From NCBI RefSeq assembly GCF_024519455.1, contig NZ_JALJRY010000006.1, forward strand, positions 62,001 to 126,000: DNA of 64,000 nt. The letters run 5' to 3'. Under the pieces are notes generated by a model, which searched no databases, was not told where the DNA came from, and worked only from the letters and a program-made list of their open reading frames with translations. A program made the translations under genes and the position numbers. This stretch comes from Streptomyces sp. STR69. Its GTDB lineage: Bacteria; Actinomycetota; Actinomycetes; Streptomycetales; Streptomycetaceae. Shown in pieces: positions 52,240 through 60,551 of the stretch. Each line of letters opens with the position of its first letter. Within the stretch, counting starts at the first letter, position 1.

Positions 52240-54198
52240 TCAGCCGGTGAAACCGGCCACGTTCTCCTTGGTGACCACCTTCACGGGCACCTTCACCGTC
52301 GTCTCCACCTTCTTGCCCTGAGCCGCGCGCAGCGCGTTGTCCACGGCGATTTTGCCCAACTGGCTCGGCTGCTGTGCCACGGACGCGTACAGCGTCCCCT
52401 GCTTCACCGCCGTCAGCCCGTCGGGCGTACCGTCGAAGCCTACGACCGAGACCGACTTGCCCGCCTTGGATCCGAGCGCCTTGATGGCGCCGAGGGCCAT
52501 CTCGTCGTTGGCCGCGATGACGCCCTGGACGTCGGGGTGGGCCTGGAGCAGGTTCGACATCACGTCGAGGCCCTTGGTTCGGTCGAAGTCGGCGGGCTGC
52601 TGGGCGAGGACCTGGATGCCGGGATAGGCCTTCAGCCCCTTGGCGAAGCCCTCGGCCCGCTCACGCGCCGCCGAAGTACCCGCCTGGCCCTGGAGGATGA
52701 CGATCTTGCCGCTGCCGCCCAGCTTCTCGGCGACGGTCTTCGCGGCGAGTTCACCACCGGCGATGTTGTCGGAGGCGACGAGGGTGTCCACGGCCGCCTT
52801 GTTGACGCCGCGGTCGACCGCGATCACCGGGATCTTCGCCTTGTCCGCGGCCTTCACGGAGTTGCCCGCCGCGTCCGAGTCCACCGGGTTGACGATGATC
52901 GCGTCGTAGTTCGAACTGGTGAAGTTCTGCAGCTGGTTGGCCTGTTGCGAGGCGTCGTTCTGCGCGTCGGTGACGGTCAGGTCCAGGCCCAGCTTCTTCG
53001 CCTCAGCCTGCGCACCGGCCCGGATCTGCACGAAGAACGGGTTGTTGAGCGTGGAGAGCGACAGACCGAGCTTGGGCTTCGACGTCGTGGAGGAGTCGTT
53101 GTGCAGGAAGGAGGTCGCGCCGACGATCGCGATGGTGACGACTGCGGCGAGGACGTACGTGGTCGCCTGCTTGCCCTTTCCGCCACCGCCACTGCCAACA
53201 CCCGTACCGGCGACGGGAGTTGCCCCGGCCTTGCGGCGCACGGTGTCCAGCAGGACGGCCAGCGCGATGACGACACCGATGACGACCTGCTGCCAGAAGG
53301 CCGACACGGAAAGGAGGTTGAGGCCGTTGCGCAGCACCGCGAGGATCAGCGCGCCGATGAGCGTGCCGGACGCCTTGCCGGTGCCGCCCGCGAGGGAGGC
53401 GCCGCCGATGACGACCGCGGCGATCGCGTCCAGCTCGTAGCCGTCGGCGGCCTGCGGCTGCGCGGAGGAGAGCCGGGAGGCGAGGACGATGCCCGCGGCG
53501 GCGGCGAACACTCCGGACAGGGCGTAGATCGCGAGCTTCTGCTTGGAGACCCGCAACCCCGAGAGCCGCGCGGCCTCTTCGTTGCCGCCGATCGCGTACA
53601 TGGACCGGCCGATGTACGTCCGCCCGAGGACGAAGGCGGCGATCAGCCCCATCACGATCATCACCAGGACCGGCACCGGCAGCCAGCCGCCGAGCGTGTC
53701 ACCGAGGTGCGAGACCGAGTCCGGGAAGGCGATCGGGGAGCCCTGCGAGATCACCAGCGACAGCCCGCGCGCCACCGACAGCATCGCCAACGTCGCGATG
53801 AACGGCGGCAGTTTGCCGTAGGCGATGAGGAAACCGTTGACGAGACCGGCCGCGATGCCGGTGGCGATTGCCAGGACGACGGCGAGGAAGACCGGGACGC
53901 CGTGCTGGGTGGCGCTCCACGCGAGCACGGTGGCCGACAGGGCCGCCACCGAACCCACCGACAGGTCGATGCCCGCCGAGACGATCACGAAGGTGACGCC
54001 GAAGGCGAGGATGGCGGTGACGGCCGCCTGGACACCGACGTTGAGGAGGTTGTCGGTGGTGAGGAAGTCGCCGGAGAGCGCCGACATGGCGATGACGAGG
54101 ACGATGAGCGCGGTCAACGCGCCGTTGTCCAGGAGCAGTCGGCGGATTCCCGAGGCGCCACTCGCGCCCGGCGTGCTCTTGAGCGTGTCAGTGGCCAC
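52240..54198 (-). CDS. Ribose ABC transporter: permease fused to binding protein (RbsC-RbsB)
   Basis: A 652-residue fusion. Residues about 20-330 are the RbsC permease (FGVTFVIVSAGIDLSVGSVAAL, GLVNGFLIAYGKLPPFIATLAML, EEAARLSGLRVS loop). A Gly-rich linker and one more membrane segment (about 350-368, YVLAAVVTIAIVGATSFL) follow. The rest is a complete RbsB-like binding domain (LGLSLSTLNNPFFVQIRAGA, NPVDSDAAGN, VDRGVNKAAVDTLVASDN, ANDEMALGAI, VVGFDG). The binding protein is therefore tethered to the permease, and no separate rbsB exists here. It overlaps rbsA by 11 bases. Confidence 0.92.
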   Translation of the reverse strand: MATDTLKSTPGASGASGIRRLLLDNGALTALIVLVIAMSALSGDFLTTDNLLNVGVQAAVTAILAFGVTFVIVSAGIDLSVGSVAALSATVLAWSATQHGVPVFLAVVLAIATGIAAGLVNGFLIAYGKLPPFIATLAMLSVARGLSLVISQGSPIAFPDSVSHLGDTLGGWLPVPVLVMIVMGLIAAFVLGRTYIGRSMYAIGGNEEAARLSGLRVSKQKLAIYALSGVFAAAAGIVLASRLSSAQPQAADGYELDAIAAVVIGGASLAGGTGKASGTLIGALILAVLRNGLNLLSVSAFWQQVVIGVVIALAVLLDTVRRKAGATPVAGTGVGSGGGGKGKQATTYVLAAVVTIAIVGATSFLHNDSSTTSKPKLGLSLSTLNNPFFVQIRAGAQAEAKKLGLDLTVTDAQNDASQQANQLQNFTSSNYDAIIVNPVDSDAAGNSVKAADKAKIPVIAVDRGVNKAAVDTLVASDNIAGGELAAKTVAEKLGGSGKIVILQGQAGTSAARERAEGFAKGLKAYPGIQVLAQQPADFDRTKGLDVMSNLLQAHPDVQGVIAANDEMALGAIKALGSKAGKSVSVVGFDGTPDGLTAVKQGTLYASVAQQPSQLGKIAVDNALRAAQGKKVETTVKVPVKVVTKENVAGFTG

Positions 54199-55741
54199 GG
54201 TGGTCCTCCACAGCGGTAGTTGCTTGAGCGGTAGTCGCTTGGGTCGATGTGCTGGGTGTGCTGACGGCGAGTGCCATCACGGAGTCCTGCGTGGCCTGGT
54301 CGGCGGAGAGTTCGCCGGCGATGCGCCCCTGGGCCATGACGAGCACCCGGTCGCTCATGCCGAGGACTTCGGGCAGGTCACTGGAGATCATGAGTACGGC
54401 GGCACCGGCGGCCGTGAGTTCATTGATGAGTTGATAGATCTCGACCTTGGCGCCGACGTCGATCCCGCGCGTCGGCTCGTCGAGGATCAGCACCTTGGTG
54501 TCGGCGAGCAGCCACTTGCCGATGACGACCTTCTGCTGGTTGCCGCCGGACAACGTCCGTACCTGCTGGCCGAGTCCGGCCATCCGCACGCCCAGTTGCT
54601 CCGCGATCCGCGCGGCGGCTTCGCGCTGCCCCTTGAGGTCGACAAGACCACCCTTGGTGGCGGCCCGCATGGTGACGAGCCCGAGGTTCTCCTGCACGGA
54701 CTGGTCGAGCACGAGCCCCTGCCCCTTGCGGTCCTCGGGCACGAGCCCGATCCCGGCGGTCATCGCCGCGTTGACGTCGTGCCCGCGCAGCGCGGAACCG
54801 CCGACCCTCACGGTCCCCTGGTCGTACGGGTCGGCCCCGAAGACAGCCCGTACGACTTCGGTACGACCCGCCCCGACGAGCCCGGCGATCCCGACGACCT
54901 CACCGGCCCGCACCTCGAAGCTGATGTCGTGGAAGACACCGTCCCGGGTGAGCCCCTCGACGGAGAGCAACGCGCCGCCGGTGTCGGCCCGTTCACGCGG
55001 ATACTGCTGCTCGATGGACCGTCCGACCATGAGCCGTACGAGCTCGTCCTCGGGGGTGGAGGCAGGCACCTCCCCGACGGACCGCCCGTCCCGGATGACG
55101 GTGACGCGGTCCCCGAGGGCGGCGATCTCCTCCAGATGATGGGTGATGAAGACGATCCCGACGCCGTCGGCACGCAGTTGGCGCACGATGGAGAACAGCT
55201 TCTCGACCTCTTCCGAGGTGAGGACGGCGGTAGGTTCGTCCATGATCAAAACCCGCGCGTCGAGACTCAGCGCCTTGGCGATCTCGACCATCTGGAGCCG
55301 CGCGATACCGAGTTCACGCACACGGGCGCGCGGCGACACATGCACACCCACGCGCTCCAGCAGAACGGCGGCATCGGCCTCCATCCGCTTCCGGTCGATC
55401 ATCCCCAGCCGACGCGGCTGCCGCCCCAGAAAAATATTCTCGGCGACCGTCAGATCGGGAACGAGGTTGAACTCCTGGTAGATGGTGGCGATCCCGAGAT
55501 GCGCGGAGTCCTGCGCACTGTGGATACGCACCTCCTCGCCACCGACCACAATGCGGCCGCCGTCGGGACGGTAGGCACCGGAGAGCATCTTGATGAGGGT
55601 GCTCTTGCCGGCGCCGTTCTCACCGAGCAGCACATGGACCTCGCCCCGGCGCAGATCGAAGTCGACGCCGTCCAGCGCGACGACACCGGGGAAGGTCTTG
55701 CGGATGCCCTCGATGCGCAGCAACTCGTCGTCGTTGCTCAC
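54188..55741 (-). CDS. rbsA: Ribose ABC transporter ATP-binding protein
   Basis: A 517-residue tandem ATPase. Domain 1 has GENGAGKST (Walker A) and VLIMDEPTAVL; in the signature position it reads ELGIARLQMVEIAKAL, the degenerate form usual in RbsA. Domain 2 has LSGGNQQKVVIGKWLL and VLILDEPTRGIDVGAK and a lacking or altered Walker A, as in other sugar ATPases of this class. The GTG overlaps the rbsR stop (GTGA). Confidence 0.92.
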   Translation of the reverse strand: MSNDDELLRIEGIRKTFPGVVALDGVDFDLRRGEVHVLLGENGAGKSTLIKMLSGAYRPDGGRIVVGGEEVRIHSAQDSAHLGIATIYQEFNLVPDLTVAENIFLGRQPRRLGMIDRKRMEADAAVLLERVGVHVSPRARVRELGIARLQMVEIAKALSLDARVLIMDEPTAVLTSEEVEKLFSIVRQLRADGVGIVFITHHLEEIAALGDRVTVIRDGRSVGEVPASTPEDELVRLMVGRSIEQQYPRERADTGGALLSVEGLTRDGVFHDISFEVRAGEVVGIAGLVGAGRTEVVRAVFGADPYDQGTVRVGGSALRGHDVNAAMTAGIGLVPEDRKGQGLVLDQSVQENLGLVTMRAATKGGLVDLKGQREAAARIAEQLGVRMAGLGQQVRTLSGGNQQKVVIGKWLLADTKVLILDEPTRGIDVGAKVEIYQLINELTAAGAAVLMISSDLPEVLGMSDRVLVMAQGRIAGELSADQATQDSVMALAVSTPSTSTQATTAQATTAVEDHRGH

Positions 55742-56793
55742 GACTTGCTCCTTCGAACAGTTCCAACAGTTCCAACAGTTCCGACAGGGGGTTGCGCGGG
55801 ACCCGGCTCACCGCACGAGCGGCGCACGACGAGCCGGGCGGGAAGGGTGACCGACTCCGGCACCCGCCCCTCGATCCGGTCGACCAGGGCGCGGACGGCG
55901 GCCCGCCCCAACTCGGGCGTCGGCTGGGCGATCGCGGTGATCGGCGGATCGGTGTGCACGAACCACCGGATGTCGTCGAACGCGGCCAACGCGAGGTCCT
56001 CGGGAACCCGCAGCCCACGCGCGCGTACGGCGTCCAGGGCGCCGAGCGCCATCAGGTTGTCGGTGGCGAAGACGACCTCGGGCGGCTCGGGCAGATCGAG
56101 GAAGCCCTCGGTGACCTGCCGCCCGCTCTCGGCCTGGAAGTCGCCCTGCCCGATGTAGGCGTCGGGGAGCGGAATCCCGTACTCGGCGAGCGCGTCCCGG
56201 AAGGCGGCGACGCGCTCACTGCCGGTGGTCGTGGCGGCGGGGCCCGCGATGATGGCGAGCCTGCGATGCCCGAGCCCGTGCAGATGCGCGACGAGATCCC
56301 GGATGGCGGCCCGCCCGTCGGCCCGCACGACGGGCACGTCCAGCCCCGGGATCCACCGGTCGACGAACACCATGGGGGTGCCTGCGCGGGCGGCGTCCAG
56401 CATGCCGGGGGAGCCGCCGTCGGTGGGAGAGAGGAGCAGTCCGTCGATACGGCGGTCCAGCAGCGTCCGTACGTGGTGGTCCTGGAGTTCGGGCCGCTCG
56501 TCGGCGTTACCGATGATCACGCTGTAACCGAGCGCGCGGGCCTCCTCCTCGACGGAGCGGGCCAACTCGGTGAAGTAAGGGTTCAGCACGTCGCTGATGA
56601 CCAGCCCGAGGGTGCGGGTCTGATCGGTGCGCAGCGACCGGGCGACGGCGTTCGGACGGTAGTCCAGCGCCTCTACGGCGGTCCGCACACGCGTGCGTGC
56701 GTCGTCACTGACCGACGGATGGTCGTTCAGGACCCGCGACACCGTGGCCACGGAAACCCCGGCCTCGGCAGCGACGTCCTTGATGCTCGCCAT
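55738..56793 (-). CDS. rbsR: Ribose operon repressor, LacI family
   Basis: A 351-residue LacI/GalR protein. The helix-turn-helix is at 3-25 (SIKDVAAEAGVSVATVSRVL), followed by the sugar-binding core (LGLVISDVLNPYFTELARSV, GHRRLAIIAGP, VVFATDNLMALGALDAV, LALAAFDD). It is the first gene of the operon it should control. It ends with an unusual tail GTVGTVGTVRRSKS coded by a 9-bp tandem repeat. Two identical operators lie just upstream. Confidence 0.9.
   Translation of the reverse strand: MASIKDVAAEAGVSVATVSRVLNDHPSVSDDARTRVRTAVEALDYRPNAVARSLRTDQTRTLGLVISDVLNPYFTELARSVEEEARALGYSVIIGNADERPELQDHHVRTLLDRRIDGLLLSPTDGGSPGMLDAARAGTPMVFVDRWIPGLDVPVVRADGRAAIRDLVAHLHGLGHRRLAIIAGPAATTTGSERVAAFRDALAEYGIPLPDAYIGQGDFQAESGRQVTEGFLDLPEPPEVVFATDNLMALGALDAVRARGLRVPEDLALAAFDDIRWFVHTDPPITAIAQPTPELGRAAVRALVDRIEGRVPESVTLPARLVVRRSCGEPGPAQPPVGTVGTVGTVRRSKS
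55756..55782. repeat. Three 9-bp tandem repeats in rbsR
   Basis: AACAGTTCC is repeated three times without a mismatch, with a partial fourth unit (GACAG). It codes for the GTV repeats at the C-terminus of RbsR, so copy-number change would keep the frame. Confidence 0.9.
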
Positions 56794-56811
56794 CGCCGTT
56801 CCACCTCCTCG

Positions 56812-56825
56812 TGGAATCGATTACA
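56812..56825. promoter_or_regulatory. RbsR operator, copy 1
   Basis: TGGAATCGATTACA with the palindromic core AATCGATT and central CG, 19 bp upstream of the rbsR start. It is identical to copy 2. Confidence 0.75.
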
Positions 56826-56833
56826 CGGAGGAT

Positions 56834-56847
56834 TGGAATCGATTACA
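56834..56847. promoter_or_regulatory. RbsR operator, copy 2
   Basis: This is a second exact TGGAATCGATTACA, 22 bp (about two helical turns) from copy 1, so two LacI-family dimers could bind one face of the DNA. Confidence 0.75.
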
Positions 56848-57029
56848 TGCGAGTTAACAAGGGGGTGTGACCGGATCGTGATGAAGGGGGTCGGACCGGT
56901 TCGCGGGGTGGGTGTGCTGGGTGGTGGCGGTGCGCGAGGATCCTCGGCGTCGGGAGGGGTGCGGCTTGGAAAGTGTGACACTCGGTGCTGAAGTGTCACA
57001 CTTTTGTGGAGAGGGTCCCGGTGGTCGCC

Positions 57030-57443
57030 TCAAGTCGAGGCGAGCTCGCACCACACGAGTTTCCCCGGATTGCCGTTCCGGGACAGCGGCTGCCAGCCCC
57101 ACTGGTCGGCGCAGGCCCGGACCAGCGCGAGGCCGCGCCCGTCCTCCGCCTCGCCGAGTTCCTCCAACGCCCTTGGCGGCTCCGGCGGTTGGGGGTCGGT
57201 GTCCCAGGCCCCGAGTCGCAACACCCCCGCGGACCAGCCCACCCGCAGCGCGGCGGACCCTTTCGTGTGCTGTACGGCGTTGGCGATCAGCTCCGTAGCG
57301 AGCAGCTCGGCGGTGTCCGCCAGCCGGATCAGGCCGTGCATGGTGAGGATCAGCCGGAGGGTGCGGCGGCTGACGGTGACGGCGCGCAGGTCGTTCGGGA
57401 CGTGAAGACAGTACTCCCAGGGTGCGGGCGGGTTTTCGGGCAT
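57030..57443 (-). CDS. ATP-binding protein, RsbW-like anti-sigma/HATPase
   Basis: A 137-residue GHKL ATPase of the anti-sigma regulatory type. The N box is ELIANAVQHT (about 50-59), the G1 box is LGAWDTDP, and DGRGLALVRACAD is the glycine-rich lid. Streptomyces has dozens of such small kinases. It is divergent from an XRE/DUF5753 gene, a frequent pairing, with 237 bp between. Its partner is unknown. Confidence 0.85.
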   Translation of the reverse strand: MPENPPAPWEYCLHVPNDLRAVTVSRRTLRLILTMHGLIRLADTAELLATELIANAVQHTKGSAALRVGWSAGVLRLGAWDTDPQPPEPPRALEELGEAEDGRGLALVRACADQWGWQPLSRNGNPGKLVWCELAST

Positions 57444-57680
57444 GCGTCAACTCCGGTTCGGCGGTGGGGACTTCGGAGGACTGCGGGATGTCGCGGGCGG
57501 TGGCAGTGCCACAGCCGTCGTGGCAGGACGGAGTGGTGCGCTTCCGGTGTCCCGGGTTTTCCGTAGCGTGTGCGTCGCGTCACTGACGGTAGGTCTTATT
57601 CTTCATGTTCTGCAAGCGGGTCGCGTAATCTAACCCCGAACGAGTCGCGCCCACAGGCGTGTTGAGCCAAGGAGCAGTCG

Positions 57681-58532
57681 ATGGCGCTGAGGCGCGAACC
57701 AACAGCACGTCAGATGCGCCTGGCGGTCGAACTCCGCAGACTCCGCGACGCGGCGGGCCTCGCCGCCCGCGACGCGGCGGCGCTGCTCGGAGTGAGCCCC
57801 GTCCAGATCAGCCATATCGAATCCGCTCTTGCGGGCGTGAGCGAGAAGCGTCTGCGCCGCCTTGCGTCCCACTACGTATGCACGGACGAGGCGTTCGTCG
57901 ATGCCCTGGTCGCCCTCGCGACCGACCGGACGCGCGGTTGGTGGGAGGAGTACCGAGGGGCACTACCCACCCCTTTCCTCGACCTCGCCGAACTGGAGCA
58001 CCATGCCACGTTCCTGCGAGAGGTCCAGTTCCTGTTCATCCCTGGCCCGCTTCAGACAGAGGGCTACGCTCGCGCCGTCTACGCCTACCGCGTCCCGGAA
58101 CTCCCGGACGAGGAACTTGAGTCGCGCGTCCGTCATCGGATGCAGCGCAAGGTAATCCTCGAAGGCCCCAACCCCACCCCGTACGAGGTGGTCGTCCACG
58201 AGGCGGCGCTGCGCATCATGGTGGGAAATCGCGCCGCCTCACGAGTCCAGCTCGCCCGTCTTGTCGAACTTTCCGAAGCCGACCACGTCACCGTGCGCGT
58301 CATCCCCTTCGAAATGGAGGAGTTCGCCGGCGCTGCGAGCGCCATGACTTATGCGGGAGGCCTCGTGCCCAAGCTGGACACCGTTGTACGCGATGCGCCC
58401 CACGGCGCGGCCTTCATCGACTCCGAAGCCCAACTGGGCGCCTTTCGAACGCTTTTCCGTAAAGTGGAGACTGCATCGCTCGACCCTGAACGGTCGCGCG
58501 ACTTTATCCACAAGTTGGCGAAGGAGCTGTGA
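57681..58532 (+). CDS. XRE-family regulator with DUF5753
   Basis: A 283-residue regulator. The HTH is at about 12-62 (ELRRLRDAAGLAARDAAALL, SPVQISHIESALAGVSEKRL) and DUF5753 begins near 110 (LFIPGPLQTEGYARAVYAYR, VVHEAALRIMVGNR, VTVRVIPFEMEEF). GGAGCAGTCG precedes the ATG. A DUF397 gene starts in its stop codon. Confidence 0.88.
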   Translation: MALRREPTARQMRLAVELRRLRDAAGLAARDAAALLGVSPVQISHIESALAGVSEKRLRRLASHYVCTDEAFVDALVALATDRTRGWWEEYRGALPTPFLDLAELEHHATFLREVQFLFIPGPLQTEGYARAVYAYRVPELPDEELESRVRHRMQRKVILEGPNPTPYEVVVHEAALRIMVGNRAASRVQLARLVELSEADHVTVRVIPFEMEEFAGAASAMTYAGGLVPKLDTVVRDAPHGAAFIDSEAQLGAFRTLFRKVETASLDPERSRDFIHKLAKEL

Positions 58533-58735
58533 GGCACCCCATGGGCACCCCCGACAACTGGAGGAAGTCGTCCTACTCGGGCCCCGGTGACGGAGACTCC
58601 TGCGTGGAGATCGCCAACCGCCCCACCCGCACAGCCATACGCGACTCCAAGACCCCGGCCCGAGCCACCCTCACCTTCCCGGCCCCCGCCTTCACCGCCT
58701 TCGTCGAAGCTCTGAAACGGCAACCTCACCCCTGA
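58529..58735 (+). CDS. DUF397 protein
   Basis: A 68-residue DUF397 partner protein (NWRKSSYSGPGDGDSCVEIA, IRDSKTPARATLTFPA, FTAFVEALK). The GTG at 58529 overlaps the XRE stop (GTGA); an ATG at 58541 would give a shorter form. It converges on the next XRE gene. Confidence 0.87.
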   Translation: MRHPMGTPDNWRKSSYSGPGDGDSCVEIANRPTRTAIRDSKTPARATLTFPAPAFTAFVEALKRQPHP

Positions 58736-58756
58736 CTTCCAGGACCGCTGTCCGAC

Positions 58757-59605
58757 TCAGTCCAAGGACGACAACGCACTCGCTATCAGGGAACGCGCCG
58801 TTGCTCCCCTCACGGCCCCCTGAGAGAGCCGTTCAAAGGCTCGGGTGTACAGCTCCACCTGGCTCGGCTGCGTGAGCGCGGAAGCGGCGTCCAGTGTGTC
58901 CGCGTGCACCCTGGTGTCGTCGAAGATCGTGAAGGTCGGCATGGGCCACACAGTCCGTTGCGCCGAAAACGGAACGATGCCCACCGCGACGTTCTGGAGA
59001 TCCATGACCCCGAGCAGATGGCCGAGTTGCGCCGCCATGGTCTCGGCGCTGCAGAGCCGGTATCGCAACACCGACTCTTCCAGTACGAACGAGAACCGCC
59101 GGGAGCCGTTGCCCAGCACGGAGTTACGCCTCATGCGGGCCGCCACCGCAGCACTCACGTCGTCCGGGGTCCCCCGGAAGTCCGCGATGGAGGACAAGAG
59201 TGCGGTGGCGTATCCGGGTGTCTGAAGGAATCCGGGGACGACGTCGGACACGTAGACGCGGAACTTCCTGGTCTGTTGGTACAGGTCGACCACGGACTCC
59301 TGCAGGAGACGGAGACCGCTGCGCTGGAGTCGCCTCCACTGCACATGGGCGTCGGCGGACTGCCTGTTCGCCGCGATCAGATCGGGCGCCTGATCTTCAG
59401 CGGCGCAGGCTCGACACCACGCTGTGATGTCCGCGTCGGAGGGAGGGGTCCTGGCGTTCTCGATCCGGGACGACTTCGACTCCGACCAGCCGCACCTGAC
59501 AGCCAGCTCCCGGCCGCTGATCCCGGCATCCTTCCGCATCTCACGCAGCTGGCCGGCGAGGCCTTCGCGTGCCTTCTGGACATTGGAAGAGGGATGCGGG
59601 GGCAT
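58757..59605 (-). CDS. XRE-family regulator with DUF5753, next to the graspetide genes
   Basis: A 282-residue regulator. The HTH is at about 18-62 (LREMRKDAGISGRELAVRCG, SESKSSRIENARTPPS) and DUF5753 follows (SDVVPGFLQTPGYATALL, LEESVLRYRLCSAETMAAQL, VAVGIVPFSAQRTVWP). It follows the DUF6879 gene by 14 bases and is the last gene of a regulatory module divergent from tgmABC. It is the best candidate for binding the repeated heptamers in between. Confidence 0.87.
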   Translation of the reverse strand: MPPHPSSNVQKAREGLAGQLREMRKDAGISGRELAVRCGWSESKSSRIENARTPPSDADITAWCRACAAEDQAPDLIAANRQSADAHVQWRRLQRSGLRLLQESVVDLYQQTRKFRVYVSDVVPGFLQTPGYATALLSSIADFRGTPDDVSAAVAARMRRNSVLGNGSRRFSFVLEESVLRYRLCSAETMAAQLGHLLGVMDLQNVAVGIVPFSAQRTVWPMPTFTIFDDTRVHADTLDAASALTQPSQVELYTRAFERLSQGAVRGATARSLIASALSSLD

Positions 59606-59619
59606 GGAACTGGCTTTCG

Positions 59620-60135
59620 TCAGATCTTGTACAGGTGGTGCGGTGTCGCGCGCTCCCAGACTGTCTCGAAGGCGGTCGAGCACAGTTTCACGGCCTCCGG
59701 GTCTGCCGTGAACTCATCCTCGACCACCGCTCCGTCACCAGAGAAGTGGTGTACGCGGAGCAGTGCCCCATCGAACAGCCAGAAGTCGTTTCCGGGAAGG
59801 GGGATGTTCGTGGCCCGTCGTCGCGGCAGCCACCGAACCTCCTCACCCGCCGTGACGTTGGCCTGAGTGACGTAGTGCTCCCAGCGGATGTAGTCCGATG
59901 CGGGTTCGGAGACCACCCGTGCCCGGCGGATCGTGATGCCGCGGGCAGTCGCGTCCGTGATCGACTGGTAGAAGGGATGCCACCAGGCGTCACGATCCGC
60001 CCAGTTGATCCGCTCACCCCGCTTCCACGCCTCGAACCGGTCCGTCGAGGCGTAGGAGTCGCGCAGCTCCAGGTGGAAGGCTGACCGCTCGCAACGGCCA
60101 AGCAGCTCAGCGAAGCTGGGCACGCTCGACGGCAT
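59620..60135 (-). CDS. DUF6879 family protein
   Basis: A 171-residue soluble protein (FAELLGRCERSAFHLELRDSY near the start, then FYQSITDATARGITIRRARVVSEP, DFWLFDGALLRVHHF). This wording is typical of DUF6879 proteins found beside XRE regulators in Streptomyces; their biochemical role is not known. It overlaps the upstream 84-residue gene by 29 bases and precedes the XRE gene by 14, so the three form one unit. Confidence 0.8.
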   Translation of the reverse strand: MPSSVPSFAELLGRCERSAFHLELRDSYASTDRFEAWKRGERINWADRDAWWHPFYQSITDATARGITIRRARVVSEPASDYIRWEHYVTQANVTAGEEVRWLPRRRATNIPLPGNDFWLFDGALLRVHHFSGDGAVVEDEFTADPEAVKLCSTAFETVWERATPHHLYKI

Positions 60136-60361
60136 CGCACGCCTCCCTGATCATCGGGATCATCCGAGCCGGAATCCTGACGATGGCCTCACTGACCGGC
60201 ACCCGGCCCTTCGCGGGGCTGCTTGTCTCGCACTCCGCCTGGGTCTTGGCGTTCGGCTTCCACCCCTGCAACAAGATCTCCTGCGCTTCCGCGTCCGCCC
60301 ACACCGTGGGGCAGTGGTCCAGGTCGGTGTCGGGGTCGATTCCAACGAACTCTACGGCCAT
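60107..60361 (-). CDS. Small protein of the XRE/DUF6879 module
   Basis: An 84-residue acidic protein (MAVEFVGIDPDTDLDHCPTV, ILLQGWKPNAKTQAECETSS, VSEAIVRIPARMIPMIREAC). Similar small proteins accompany DUF6879/XRE pairs in Streptomyces; no function is known to me. CAGGAGC precedes the ATG at 60361. It is the first gene of the divergent regulatory module. Confidence 0.7.
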   Translation of the reverse strand: MAVEFVGIDPDTDLDHCPTVWADAEAQEILLQGWKPNAKTQAECETSSPAKGRVPVSEAIVRIPARMIPMIREACDAVERAQLR

Positions 60362-60392
60362 GGTCGGCTCCTGGGTTCGAGTGCTTGCTGAG

Positions 60393-60475
60393 ACTTGCAC
60401 CAGCCTCACTGAACTGCGGATACAGCGTCAATAGCGCTGTCAGCCATGCCAATTGACATGCAAGTCGGTGCAAGT
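60393..60475. promoter_or_regulatory. Repeated TGCAAGT heptamers between the regulators and tgmABC
   Basis: ACTTGCACC (60393-60401) is the exact complement of GGTGCAAGT (60467-60475). A further TGCAAGT lies at 60459-60465, ten bases before the last one. Between them ACAGCG/CGCTGT (60422-60427, 60435-60440) forms another dyad, and TTGACA (60453-60458) could be a -35 box for the tgm operon. The layout suggests a regulator site, probably for the XRE protein. Confidence 0.55.
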
Positions 60476-60551
60476 TCGTGGAGTGTCACGCCCATGACTT
60501 CCTACGGTCGTCTCCTCCACCCGGAACGGCATTCGGCATTGGAGGAACACC

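Noticed and set aside
57442..57633. 63-residue frame in the gap before the XRE gene at 57681
   Set aside because: It overlaps the promoter region of both divergent genes and shows no family or ribosome site.
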